Source: a virus. From it: a stretch of DNA of 20,027 nucleotides. Below, piece after piece: positions 6,679 to 15,515 of this stretch (its first letter is position 1; every line of letters begins with the position of its first letter). The position numbers and the translations under genes are program-made. Location: positions 1 through 20,027 of IMG/VR virus record IMGVR_UViG_3300025128_000468, one strand, 5' to 3'. The notes under the pieces were generated by a model, which worked only from the letters and a program-made list of their open reading frames with translations, did not search any database and was not told the DNA's origin.

Positions 6679-9600
6679 GTGAGCAATGTGGAAGATACAA
6701 ACAATTCATCAGACCTATCAGAATTTTTTAGTGCGTTATCTAAAGAAAAGAAAGAAACTCGTCAAAAATTAAAAGAACAAATTGCAAATCCTGAGAGTGG
6801 GTTATCCAACCTATTTCAGCAATTAGAAGAAGTACACAGAGAAACACAAAAAGTCTCTGAAGAAACTTCTGACAACAAAAGCCTATCCCCTGATGACCAA
6901 AACAAGTTAGAAGCATTTTCTAGCCTGATGAATTCTGTTGACGTTTCGTTGCAAGAAGTACAAGAAGAAACTCCAGAGGGTATAGAAACAGTCGAACCTG
7001 TAGTTGCTGAAGTATTTAATGATAATTCTGAAAAGGAAGATGGAAAACTAGAAGTCTTTTCAAAATTATTTGATGGACTGGCACAGGTCGAAGAAAAACA
7101 AGAACCACAAGAAGAACTTGTTATTGAAGGTGAAACACCTAAACCTCAAATTGTTGCACAAGAAACTAATGATATAATCTCAGATGTTATCAGTAATCTT
7201 GATGCGATGGAATCTAAAACTGAAGTTAAAGAAGAAGTTGATCAAATCACTTCAATTAGAGCAGAGTTTGAAAAATTCAAAACTCATATTCAACAACACA
7301 TATCTAATCAAGGATTCTCTGGTGGTGGCTCTGGTGAAACAAGAGTTGAATTTCTAGATGATGTTGATAGAGATACTGCAAAAGTAAACGGCAAAGCACT
7401 TGTTTATGATTCTAGTACTGGTAAGTGGAAAGGTGAATCGGTTCTTACTGGTGCTATCACTGGTCTTGATATTGATGGTGGTACAGACATAGGAGCTGAT
7501 CTTGCAGATGCAGATTTAATAATCGTTGATGATGGTGCAGGCGGTACAAATAGAAAAGCTACATTATCAAGACTTAAAACTTATATCGGTGCTGGTGCAG
7601 CTGATGATTTGGTTGCTGGTGATGCCGCAGTTACTTTAACAACATCTTCTGGTAATATTACGATTGATGCAGCTGCAAACAATTCTGATGTTATTTTCAA
7701 GGGAACAGATGGTGGTTCTGATATCACTATGCTTACTCTTGACGGTAGTGCAGCTGGAGCTGCAACTTTTAACGACAAGATTATTGCAACAGAATTAGAT
7801 ATCTCTGGCGATGTTGATATAGACGGCACACTAGAAGCAGATGCAATTACAGTCAATGGTGCTTCACTTGCAGAAACTATTTCCGATACAGTTGGTGCAA
7901 TGGTTGGTAGTAATACTGAAACAGGTATTACAGTTACCTATCAAGATGGCGATAACACATTAGACTTTGCTCTTGGTGCAGCTCAAACAACGATTACATC
8001 TTTGCTTGCAACTGACATAAAGATTGGTGAAGATGATCAGACCAAGATTGATTTTGAAACTGCTGATGAAATCCATTTCTATGCAGCTAACGCACATCAA
8101 GTAAAACTAGTTGATGGCGCTTTAGTTCCTGTAACAGATAATGATATTGACTTAGGAACGAGTTCTTTAGAGTTTAAGGATGCGTTCTTTGATGGCACAG
8201 TTACATCAGATGCATTTGCTGGGCCGTTGACAGGTGATGTTACAGGTAATGCAGATACCGCTACTGCTCTTGCAACTGCAAGAACAATTCATGGTGTATC
8301 CTTTGATGGTTCTGCTAATATTGATTTGACAGAAGTAGTTGAAGATACTGTCGGCGCAATGGTTTCTAGTAATACTGAAACAGGTATTGCAGTTACTTAT
8401 CAAGACGGTGATGGAACTATTGATTTTGCACTCGCAGCTGCTCAAACTACTATTACATCTTTACTCGCAACTGATATTAAAATTGGTGAAGATGACCAAA
8501 CTAAAATAGATTTTGAAACCGCAGATGAAATCCATTTCTATGCTGCAAACGAACACCAAATAAAACTAGTTGATGGCGCTTTAGTTCCAGCAACAGATAA
8601 TGACATTGACTTGGGTACAAGTTCAGTAGAATTTAAAGACGCATATTTTGACGGAACGGTAACCGCTGATGCATTTGCTGGGCCGTTGACAGGTGATGTT
8701 ACAGGTACAGCAGACGTTGCCACAGTTGCAACAACAGTTACTATTACAGATAACGAATCTACAAATGAAAGCAATGCTCTTATCTTTACTGCTGGTGGTG
8801 ATGTTGATGGTGGTAACTTAGGATTAGAATCTGATGGTACACTAACATATAATCCAAGCACAGGTATAGTAACTGCTACAGGATTTGCTGGTGCGTTAAC
8901 AGGTAACGTAACAGGAAACGCATCTGGTACTGCTGCTACTGTTACTGGTGCAGCTCAAACAAATATTACGTCACTAGGTACACTGACTGCACTAACTGTA
9001 GACAATGTTGTTATCAATGGCGCGACAATAGGACATGGTGATGACACAGACTTAATAACTGTTGCAGATGGTATCGTAACAGTTGCAGGCGAAGTACAAA
9101 TGACCACCTTAGATATCGGTGGTACAAATGTTACCTCAACAGCTGCTGAATTAAATACACTAGATGGTATTACAGCAGTAGTCGGAGAACTTAATGCACT
9201 TGACATTGGTTCAACCGCAGTAGGTACAGCAGTCGCTTCTAAAGCAGTCATTCTTGATTCCAACAAAGACTACACAGGCATAAGAAACTTTACTGTAAGT
9301 GGAGAACTAGACGCAGCTACTGGTGACTTCTCTGGTGCAGTAGATATTGCTGGCGACCTTACGTTATCGGGTGGAGGAGATGGTGCGCTTACATTTGGTT
9401 CTACCAGTTCAGTTAAATTTGGTGATAATGCAGCTGCATCTTTAGTCTTTGAAGAAGGTGACAATGCGTACATGACTTTCGTAACAACCAATTCTTCAGA
9501 AGCAGTTAAGTTTGATAAAGCACTAGACATTAATGCGGCTGTTCAAATAGATGCAACTTTAACAGTTGGTGTTAATGATACTGGTTACGATGTCAAACTA

Positions 9601-12600
9601 TTTGGTGCAACAGACGGCGCACATATATTGTGGGATGCATCTGATGATGCGTTAGAAACAGTTGGTGGTGCAACAATTAATATCGTAAAAGATAAACTAA
9701 AAATTGGTGGTACTGCTGTTACTACAACTGCAGCTGAATTGAACTTATTAGATACTGCATCTGCTAACTCTGTAGTCAATAGTAAAGCAGTTATCTACGG
9801 TTCATCTGGTGAACTAGCAGGAACACTTTCTACAGCTGCACAAACCAGTGTAACAAGTCTTGGTACTCTCACCGCGTTGACAGTTGATGATGTTGCGGTA
9901 AATGGTAAAGCAATCACAATGACAGGTTCTAGTAGTGATACTGCGGTGTTTACTGTTGGAACAAATGGTACTCTTAGTATTGTCACCACAGATGATGCAG
10001 CTGCAGCCGCAAATATTCAAATTACTGCTGATGGTACTGCTGAACTTGCAGGCACTACAGTTACTTTAGATTCTGGAGGAAATATTGTTCTTGATGCAGA
10101 TGGTGGTACAATCACATTTGCAGATGCAGGTTCTTCATTAGGTACGATTACTTCAAGTGGTTATTCGGGTACAGCTGCTGTCGCAACAACAGTCACAATA
10201 ACAGATAACGAAAGTACAAATGAAAACAATGCAATTATCTTTACTGCTGGTGGGGATGTTGATGGTGGAGATTTAGGATTAGAATCAGACGGAGACTTAA
10301 CATACAATCCAAGCACAGGCACATTGTCTGTCACTAATATCGTTGTATCAGGAACACAAACAATTACTGACTCTGTTACGATGAACGCTAACAATGCGGT
10401 TATATTTGAAGGTGCAACACCAGACGCACACGAAACTACTCTAACAAGTGTAGATGCAACAGGAGATAGAACAATATCTTTACCTAATGTATCGGGTACA
10501 CTTCCTGTTCTTGCAGCTGCAAGTACAACGCAGATTACATCCACTCCAGAAGAACTGAATATTTTAGATGGTGCAACTGTTGTGGTTGGAGAGATTAATG
10601 CGTTAGACTTAGGTAGTACCGCAGTCGGTACAGCGATTGCATCTAAAGCAGTCATATTAGACTCTAGTAAAGATTACACAGGTATAAGAAACCTAACAAT
10701 ATCAGGCGAGATAGATGCAGCTACTGGTGACTTTTCTGGTGCGGTTGACGTTGCCGGCGCAACAACAACTGCTGCTATAACTGCAAGTGGTATCATAAAA
10801 ACTGACGATGCAACCGAAGCAACTTCTACCACAGACGGTTCATTACAAACTGATGGTGGATTGAGTGTTGTTAAAGATGCAGTCTTTGGTGATGATGTTA
10901 AACTGTTATCAGATGCAGCTGTTCTGGGGTTTGGTGCAGATGGTGATGTAACTCTTACTCACGTTGCAGATACAGGTGTTCTTTTGAACGCTGCAATGGT
11001 AGTTCAATTTCGTGATAGTGCAATCAATATCGGGTCACCAGCAGATGGTGATTTAGATATAAATGCTGATGACGAAATTGAATTAAATTCAACTCTGATT
11101 GATGTAAACGGAAACTTAGATGTTTCTGGTACAGGTGTTATAGCAGGTGCAGTTACTACCGCAGCTTTAACCGCAAGTGGTATTATCAAAACTGATGACA
11201 CTACTGCTGCAACAAGTACAACAGATGGTTCATTGCAGACTGATGGTGGTCTATCGGTAGCTGCTGATGCAGTTATTGGTGATGACCTATTCTTACTTAG
11301 TGATTCAGCTGTACTAACTTTCGGTGCAGATAAAGATGTAACTTTAACGCATGTTCATAACACTGGTATTTTATTAAACAGCACCATGGCTATTCAGTTT
11401 AATGATGCAAGTCAGTCTATCAATGCGCCTAGTAATGCTATTCTAGATATTAATGCTACCGATGAGATTGAGTTAAATGCAACCCTGCTAGATGTTAATG
11501 CAAACATAAACGCAAGTGGGACATACACTGGTGCTGGAACGATGACCACAGGTGGTAACATTGTTATACCTGATGCTGGAACAATCGGTTCTGCTTCTGA
11601 TACCGATGCGATTGCAATTGGTTCTGACGGTGATGTTACACTTACACAAGATTTAGAATTGCAACACGATGGTGCTATACTTTCGTTTGGTGCTAATGAT
11701 GAAGTTACACTAACTCATGTTCACAATGATGGACTTCTGTTAAATGCTGATATGCAACTTCAGTTTAGAGATAGTGCAATCAACATTAGGTCAGACGCTG
11801 ACGGCGATTTAGATATAAATGCTGACGATGAGATAGAACTCAACTCAACATTGATTGATATTAACGGTAATGTTGATATTAGTGGAACAACTGCAGCTGC
11901 AGCTGTTACAACTTCTACAATAGTTGCAAGTGGTATTATTAAAACAGATGATACTACTGCGGCTACAACTACAACTGATGGTTCATTACAAACTGATGGT
12001 GGTTTGTCGGTTGCTGGAGCTGCAATTATTGGTAGCGACATTTCTATTCTTTCAACTGTGACAAGCGACAATGGCGATCTTGGTGAAATTAATTTTCACA
12101 ACACTACCAACGCTGGTTCTGGTTCTGGAACATCCTTTGTTAATCAGGTCGCAGCTATTCAAGGAAAAATGGAAGGCACTGGTAATAACTCTGGTGGTTC
12201 TCTACATTTTATCACAAAAGCAGATGGTGGGTCAAGAACCGAGGTAATGTCTCTTGATGCTGGTGGTGATCTTGCTTTACTAACAGATGCATCAGTTCTA
12301 ACTTTTGGTGCTGATAGTGAAGTCACACTTACTCATGTTCACAATGATGGACTTCTGTTAAATGCTGATATGCAACTTCAGTTCCGTGATTCTGCTATCA
12401 ATATTAGATCAGATGCTGATGGTGATTTGGATATCAATGCTGATGATGAGATAGAACTCAATTCAACATTAATTGATATCAACGGTAATGTTGAAATATC
12501 TGGAACACTTGCACAAGCAGATGCCATAACAATGGCTACAAATAAAAAGATAATATTTCGTGATACTGCAATTCACATTAGTTCAACTGCTGATGGTGAT

Positions 12601-14550
12601 TTAGCAATTGCAGCTGATGACGAAATAGATTTAACTTCAACTCTAATTGACGTAAACGGAAACCTAGATGTAAGTGGCACATACCAAGGTGGTGGCACAA
12701 TGACCACAGGTGGAAACATTGTCATTCCTGATGCTGGAACAATCGGTTCTGCTTCAGATACAGATGCAATTGCAATTGGTTCAGATGGTGATGTTACACT
12801 TACACAAGATTTAGAACTACAACATGATGGTGCAATATTATCTTTTGGTGCTAATGATGAAGTGACTTTAACTCACGTTCACAATACTGGACTTGAATTA
12901 AAAGCTGAGATAGATGAAAGTAGTGCCTACACAGGACAACTGAATATAAACTCAGTAACGAAATCATCAGGACACTTAGCCAGAATCCTGTTTACTCATG
13001 ACGATCATGGTTCAGCATCAATTGCAAGTGACTACGAAAGTGCTGGCAACGGAAATCTAATATTCTCTACCAGAGGTGGTGGTGATCCAACGGAGCGTAT
13101 GCGAATAAAAGGTGACGGTAAAGTTGGTATAGGTACTACTGCTCCTTTAACAAAAGCTCATATATTTGGATCAGGAACAGCAGTTGTGGCTTCTGGTTCT
13201 GACGGAAGGCAAGAGGCTATTATTGAAGGTGCAAACATTGCTCTAACTAGCAGTTTTGGCAATCTAAATGTTATTTCAAATACATCGCAAGCAGCAGACA
13301 CTGGTGGTCAAATTGCTTTCGGTGGTAAGCACACAGATGATAGCAATGCTTATGGAACGTGGGCTGTAATCAAAGGTGCTAAAGAAAATGCAACTAGCGC
13401 AAATATTGCTAGTTATTTAGCATTTTCAACTCGTGCTAATGGTGCTGGCAATACAGAAAAATTACGGATTACTAGCGCCGGTAAAGTTGGTATAGGCACA
13501 TCTAGCCCTAGTACACTTTTGCATGTTAATGGTGATGTAACTGTAGCAGGTGGGATTGCAGGTGTTACTGATATTAACACTGGTCAAATAGCCAATAGAA
13601 ACGCCGTACAAAACGGAGCCATGATGATAGACCAGAAAGGCGGTACGACAACGCTATCAGGATATGCACCAGCAAAACCAGACAGGTATACTTCTTTTGA
13701 GGATAATGCTGGTACACAAACTGTAGCTCAAGATAGTGAATCTCCAGTAGGGTTTAATAAATCATTAAAAGTTACAAACACGGTTGCAGATTCTTCTATA
13801 GCAGCTGGAGATAGAGCCGTAATTGTTTACAGGCTTGAAGGTAATGATGCTGCAAGATTTGCTTTTGGAGGAAGTGACGCAAAAACTGTAACGCTCTCGT
13901 TTTATGTTAGAAGTAGCATTACTGGAACACATGGCGGTGCGTTAGGTAATGGTTCTGACAATAGGACTTTTCCGTTTACTTATTCTATTTCAAGCGCAAA
14001 TACTTGGGAGCGCAAGTCTGTAACAATTGCTGGAGACACAACAGGCACTTGGGCTACAGATACAGGTAGAAGCTTACAAATTGTATGGAGTTTAGGTGTT
14101 GGTAGTACAAATTCGGGTACAGCAGGTGAGTGGGCGGCGGCAAATTATAATTCAGCAACAGGCGCAACAACTGCGTTTTTAACTACTTTAAATGCTACTT
14201 GGTATCTTACTGGAGTACAACTTGAGGAAGGTTCTACAGCTACAGACTTTGAGCATAAAACATACGCACAAGAAGAAATGGCGTGCAGAAGATATTATAC
14301 CGAATCTGATGGTGATATATACACAGGTCTTATTGGTTTTGGTATTGCTGGCGCGGCAGGTGCTTTCCGTGACGCTGGATATTTTCCAGTTCCGATGAGA
14401 GTCGCACCAACAATGTCATATACAAATTTAGCGTCAGGTTGGAGCGCAGCAAATATAAATAGCAGAACTACGGGCTATACAGTTGAGTTAAGTAAAAATA
14501 CAGCAGACATACGCCCAAATTATCAATTTACAGCAACGGCGGAGATGTAA
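6679..14550 (+). CDS. Giant repetitive tail-fibre-like protein (2623 residues)
   Basis: The frame starts at GTG 6679, with GGAG at 6665-6668 and a long 10-base spacer. Residues 1-210 are charged and helical (likely coiled coil), probably the attachment part. From about 214 (GSGETRVEFLDDVD) the protein becomes a long beta-rich, Asp/Gly/Thr-rich shaft built of several repeat families. These include AAELN-LDG and VGIGTTAP/VGIGTSSPS repeats (about 2149 and 2270), typical of phage fibres and bacterial adhesins. Residues 2311-2623, beginning QNGAMMIDQKGG, resemble a carbohydrate-binding-like tip: YVRSS, WYLTGVQLEEG and EEMACRRYY are familiar from many phage fibres. No C-terminal S74 chaperone is seen. 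Host recognition at the tail is inferred. It ends at TAA directly followed by a probable assembly factor. Confidence 0.9.
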   Translation: MSNVEDTNNSSDLSEFFSALSKEKKETRQKLKEQIANPESGLSNLFQQLEEVHRETQKVSEETSDNKSLSPDDQNKLEAFSSLMNSVDVSLQEVQEETPEGIETVEPVVAEVFNDNSEKEDGKLEVFSKLFDGLAQVEEKQEPQEELVIEGETPKPQIVAQETNDIISDVISNLDAMESKTEVKEEVDQITSIRAEFEKFKTHIQQHISNQGFSGGGSGETRVEFLDDVDRDTAKVNGKALVYDSSTGKWKGESVLTGAITGLDIDGGTDIGADLADADLIIVDDGAGGTNRKATLSRLKTYIGAGAADDLVAGDAAVTLTTSSGNITIDAAANNSDVIFKGTDGGSDITMLTLDGSAAGAATFNDKIIATELDISGDVDIDGTLEADAITVNGASLAETISDTVGAMVGSNTETGITVTYQDGDNTLDFALGAAQTTITSLLATDIKIGEDDQTKIDFETADEIHFYAANAHQVKLVDGALVPVTDNDIDLGTSSLEFKDAFFDGTVTSDAFAGPLTGDVTGNADTATALATARTIHGVSFDGSANIDLTEVVEDTVGAMVSSNTETGIAVTYQDGDGTIDFALAAAQTTITSLLATDIKIGEDDQTKIDFETADEIHFYAANEHQIKLVDGALVPATDNDIDLGTSSVEFKDAYFDGTVTADAFAGPLTGDVTGTADVATVATTVTITDNESTNESNALIFTAGGDVDGGNLGLESDGTLTYNPSTGIVTATGFAGALTGNVTGNASGTAATVTGAAQTNITSLGTLTALTVDNVVINGATIGHGDDTDLITVADGIVTVAGEVQMTTLDIGGTNVTSTAAELNTLDGITAVVGELNALDIGSTAVGTAVASKAVILDSNKDYTGIRNFTVSGELDAATGDFSGAVDIAGDLTLSGGGDGALTFGSTSSVKFGDNAAASLVFEEGDNAYMTFVTTNSSEAVKFDKALDINAAVQIDATLTVGVNDTGYDVKLFGATDGAHILWDASDDALETVGGATINIVKDKLKIGGTAVTTTAAELNLLDTASANSVVNSKAVIYGSSGELAGTLSTAAQTSVTSLGTLTALTVDDVAVNGKAITMTGSSSDTAVFTVGTNGTLSIVTTDDAAAAANIQITADGTAELAGTTVTLDSGGNIVLDADGGTITFADAGSSLGTITSSGYSGTAAVATTVTITDNESTNENNAIIFTAGGDVDGGDLGLESDGDLTYNPSTGTLSVTNIVVSGTQTITDSVTMNANNAVIFEGATPDAHETTLTSVDATGDRTISLPNVSGTLPVLAAASTTQITSTPEELNILDGATVVVGEINALDLGSTAVGTAIASKAVILDSSKDYTGIRNLTISGEIDAATGDFSGAVDVAGATTTAAITASGIIKTDDATEATSTTDGSLQTDGGLSVVKDAVFGDDVKLLSDAAVLGFGADGDVTLTHVADTGVLLNAAMVVQFRDSAINIGSPADGDLDINADDEIELNSTLIDVNGNLDVSGTGVIAGAVTTAALTASGIIKTDDTTAATSTTDGSLQTDGGLSVAADAVIGDDLFLLSDSAVLTFGADKDVTLTHVHNTGILLNSTMAIQFNDASQSINAPSNAILDINATDEIELNATLLDVNANINASGTYTGAGTMTTGGNIVIPDAGTIGSASDTDAIAIGSDGDVTLTQDLELQHDGAILSFGANDEVTLTHVHNDGLLLNADMQLQFRDSAINIRSDADGDLDINADDEIELNSTLIDINGNVDISGTTAAAAVTTSTIVASGIIKTDDTTAATTTTDGSLQTDGGLSVAGAAIIGSDISILSTVTSDNGDLGEINFHNTTNAGSGSGTSFVNQVAAIQGKMEGTGNNSGGSLHFITKADGGSRTEVMSLDAGGDLALLTDASVLTFGADSEVTLTHVHNDGLLLNADMQLQFRDSAINIRSDADGDLDINADDEIELNSTLIDINGNVEISGTLAQADAITMATNKKIIFRDTAIHISSTADGDLAIAADDEIDLTSTLIDVNGNLDVSGTYQGGGTMTTGGNIVIPDAGTIGSASDTDAIAIGSDGDVTLTQDLELQHDGAILSFGANDEVTLTHVHNTGLELKAEIDESSAYTGQLNINSVTKSSGHLARILFTHDDHGSASIASDYESAGNGNLIFSTRGGGDPTERMRIKGDGKVGIGTTAPLTKAHIFGSGTAVVASGSDGRQEAIIEGANIALTSSFGNLNVISNTSQAADTGGQIAFGGKHTDDSNAYGTWAVIKGAKENATSANIASYLAFSTRANGAGNTEKLRITSAGKVGIGTSSPSTLLHVNGDVTVAGGIAGVTDINTGQIANRNAVQNGAMMIDQKGGTTTLSGYAPAKPDRYTSFEDNAGTQTVAQDSESPVGFNKSLKVTNTVADSSIAAGDRAVIVYRLEGNDAARFAFGGSDAKTVTLSFYVRSSITGTHGGALGNGSDNRTFPFTYSISSANTWERKSVTIAGDTTGTWATDTGRSLQIVWSLGVGSTNSGTAGEWAAANYNSATGATTAFLTTLNATWYLTGVQLEEGSTATDFEHKTYAQEEMACRRYYTESDGDIYTGLIGFGIAGAAGAFRDAGYFPVPMRVAPTMSYTNLASGWSAANINSRTTGYTVELSKNTADIRPNYQFTATAEM
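7885..8727 (+). repeat. Fibre repeat family A, two 128-residue copies
   Basis: Copies at 7885-8268 and 8344-8727 align without gaps and are identical at 114 of 128 residues (DTVGAMV to the GDVTG block). A run of 40 bases is identical between 8209-8248 and 8668-8707. The copies are separated by 75 bases. Confidence 0.92.
8725..10320 (+). repeat. Fibre repeat family B, two 47-residue copies
   Basis: Copies at 8725-8865 and 10180-10320 encode VATTVTITDNESTNE through TYNPSTG with only four residue differences. They are about 1.45 kb apart with other repeat families between them, so blocks have been shuffled as well as duplicated. Confidence 0.9.
9148..10758 (+). repeat. Fibre repeat family C (ELN-LDG blocks)
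   Basis: Copies at 9148-9354 and 10552-10758 are gap-free, 58 of 69 residues identical, from ELN-LDG through DYTGIRN to DAATGDFSGAVD. A partial third copy starts near 9736 (ELNLLDT, then SKAVI). ELN-LDG is a widespread phage-fibre motif. Confidence 0.88.
10783..12021 (+). repeat. Fibre repeat family D, three 29-residue copies
   Basis: Copies at 10783-10869, 11173-11259 and 11935-12021 encode ASGIIKTDD through DGSLQTDGGLSV with a few substitutions. Each begins a larger unit that continues into FGAD-x-xVTLTH and then the DLDINADDEIELN block. Confidence 0.88.
11536..12885 (+). repeat. Fibre repeat family E, two protein-identical copies
   Basis: Copies at 11536-11727 and 12694-12885 encode the same 64 residues (GTMTTGGNIVIPDAG to VTLTHVHN) with no amino-acid difference. 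19 of 64 codons differ between them, all synonymously. Confidence 0.92.
11701..12492 (+). repeat. Fibre repeat family F, two protein-identical copies
   Basis: Copies at 11701-11874 and 12319-12492 encode the same 58 residues (EVTLTHVHNDGLLLN to LIDINGNV), with 17 of 58 codons different, all synonymous. These include one AGT-to-TCT serine switch and one AGA-to-CGT arginine switch. A 53-base run (11713-11765 and 12331-12383) is identical. Related diverged blocks are at about 11035-11115 and 12580-12665. Confidence 0.92.
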
Positions 14551-14724
14551 ATGAATATAGCAGCAGCAAAATATTTTCAAGCAAACGGCGTAGATAACAG
14601 TCAAGTTAGAGTTATAACAGATGAGAGTGAGACACTTTGGGTGCCAATGGATAATGGTAACACTGATTACATAGCTGTATTAGCGTGGGTAGAGGCTGGT
14701 AATACAATAGAGGACGCAGACTAA
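14551..14724 (+). CDS. Small protein resembling phage tail-assembly chaperones
   Basis: A 57-residue protein whose ATG 14551 immediately follows the fibre stop codon, with GGAG at 14541-14544 lying inside the end of the fibre gene. The C-terminal half (MDNGNTDYIAVLAWVEAGNTIEDAD) matches the pattern N-x-D-Y-x-x-x-L-A-W-x-x-x-G-N-T seen in small phage tail-fibre assembly chaperone proteins (Phage_tail_APC type), which are often encoded right after the fibre. The pattern and position are direct; that it folds or trimerises this fibre is inference. The family call is from memory of the motif. Confidence 0.72.
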   Translation: MNIAAAKYFQANGVDNSQVRVITDESETLWVPMDNGNTDYIAVLAWVEAGNTIEDAD

Positions 14725-14728
14725 ACTT

Positions 14729-14736
14729 TATAAATA
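14729..14736 (+). promoter_or_regulatory. T4-type late promoter (exact TATAAATA)
   Basis: An exact TATAAATA in the 31-base gap before the spanin-like gene, followed by GATAAAC and then CGGAG. It would drive the lysis/membrane cassette late in infection. Confidence 0.75.
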
Positions 14737-14755
14737 GATAAACGGAGAAACAAAA

Positions 14756-15163
14756 ATGATAAAAGTTTACATTTTAGTCGCAGTTATTGGATTGGTTGGT
14801 GGTGCAGTTTATGGTGCTTATTTTTACTATAATGACACCCAAAACCGTATTCGAATACTTACGGAAAATGCTGCACAATTAGAAATTGCAACACAGACAC
14901 AAAAAAACACCATAGACACTCTTGTGCAAGATGCTGAACAAAATGCTGAACTTGCAAAAGAACTAAATACAAGACTTGAAGCTGCTAATAACTACAAAAA
15001 TCAACTTATTGGTAAATTGAGAAAACATGATCTTTCTCGTTTGAGTCAACAAAAACCTCTTTTAGTTGAAGGAAAAATAAACCATGCGACAAAGAAATTG
15101 CTTACCGAATTTGAAACAATCACTGGCGCTGTTCCTGTTATTGCCGATCCTACTGTTAAGTAG
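14756..15163 (+). CDS. Rz-like inner-membrane spanin candidate
   Basis: A 135-residue protein with GGAG at 14744-14747. Residues 3-25 are one hydrophobic segment (VYILVAVIGLVGGAVYGAYF) acting as an N-terminal anchor, followed by a long predicted helix/coiled coil (about 28-90) and a KHDLSRL motif at 90-96. This type II topology with a periplasmic coiled coil is that of inner-membrane spanins (Rz), which join an outer-membrane lipoprotein to fuse the membranes in the last step of lysis. The next gene, a lipoprotein, starts inside this one (80-base overlap in another frame), as in lambda-type Rz/Rz1 pairs. Alternative: an unrelated tail or membrane protein. The arrangement makes spanin the best call. 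Confidence 0.7.
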   Translation: MIKVYILVAVIGLVGGAVYGAYFYYNDTQNRIRILTENAAQLEIATQTQKNTIDTLVQDAEQNAELAKELNTRLEAANNYKNQLIGKLRKHDLSRLSQQKPLLVEGKINHATKKLLTEFETITGAVPVIADPTVK

Positions 15164-15515
15164 TGGGTGTTCACTCTGGCCAAGTCTTAAAGAAATATCT
15201 GTTCAAACAGTAGAAGCAAAAAGGATTATTCCATTACAGAATAAACCTCGTCCTGTTGATATGAACAATATGCATTTTTGGATTGTTACAGAGCAAAATT
15301 TTGAAGAATTTAAGACTAAATTTACCAAAAAGAATGGTTCTTTTTTATTTTATAGTATTAGTGTAAGAGACTATGAAAACCTTGCATTAAACATGGCTGA
15401 AATAAAAAGATACATAGAGCAACAAAAAGAAATCATAATTTATTATGAAGATGCAATAACCTTCCAACAAACTGGTAAAAAACCAAAAAAAGAACTAGAG
15501 GAGATTAAAGAATAA
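15084..15515 (+). CDS. Lipoprotein, probable outer-membrane spanin (Rz1-like role)
   Basis: A 143-residue protein with a lipoprotein signal: basic start (R2, R4, K11), hydrophobic core 13-25, and L-S-S-G-C with C29 as the predicted lipidation site, leaving about 115 mature residues. The lipobox has Ser at -3, allowed by the PROSITE pattern but not optimal. A GAAGGA at 15068-15073 supports ATG 15084. It starts 80 bases before the end of the Rz-like gene and overlaps it in another frame. The mature part (MHFWIVTEQNFEEF, SISVRDYENLALNMAEIKRYIEQQKEII) is longer than lambda Rz1 and recalls a family in marine phages. Stop and next start overlap (TAATG). Confidence 0.72.
   Translation: MRQRNCLPNLKQSLALFLLLPILLLSSGCSLWPSLKEISVQTVEAKRIIPLQNKPRPVDMNNMHFWIVTEQNFEEFKTKFTKKNGSFLFYSISVRDYENLALNMAEIKRYIEQQKEIIIYYEDAITFQQTGKKPKKELEEIKE

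Noticed and set aside
7581-12071. Many minus-strand open frames opposite the fibre gene, the largest 10161-10655
   Set aside because: They mirror the Gly/Asp/Thr/Ala-rich repeats on the plus strand, lack ribosome binding sites, and read as Ser/Val/Pro-rich shadow sequence.
6679-14550. Diversity-generating retroelement target in the fibre
   Set aside because: No reverse transcriptase and no template/variable repeat pair with adenine-specific differences; the differences are mainly third-position changes on any base.
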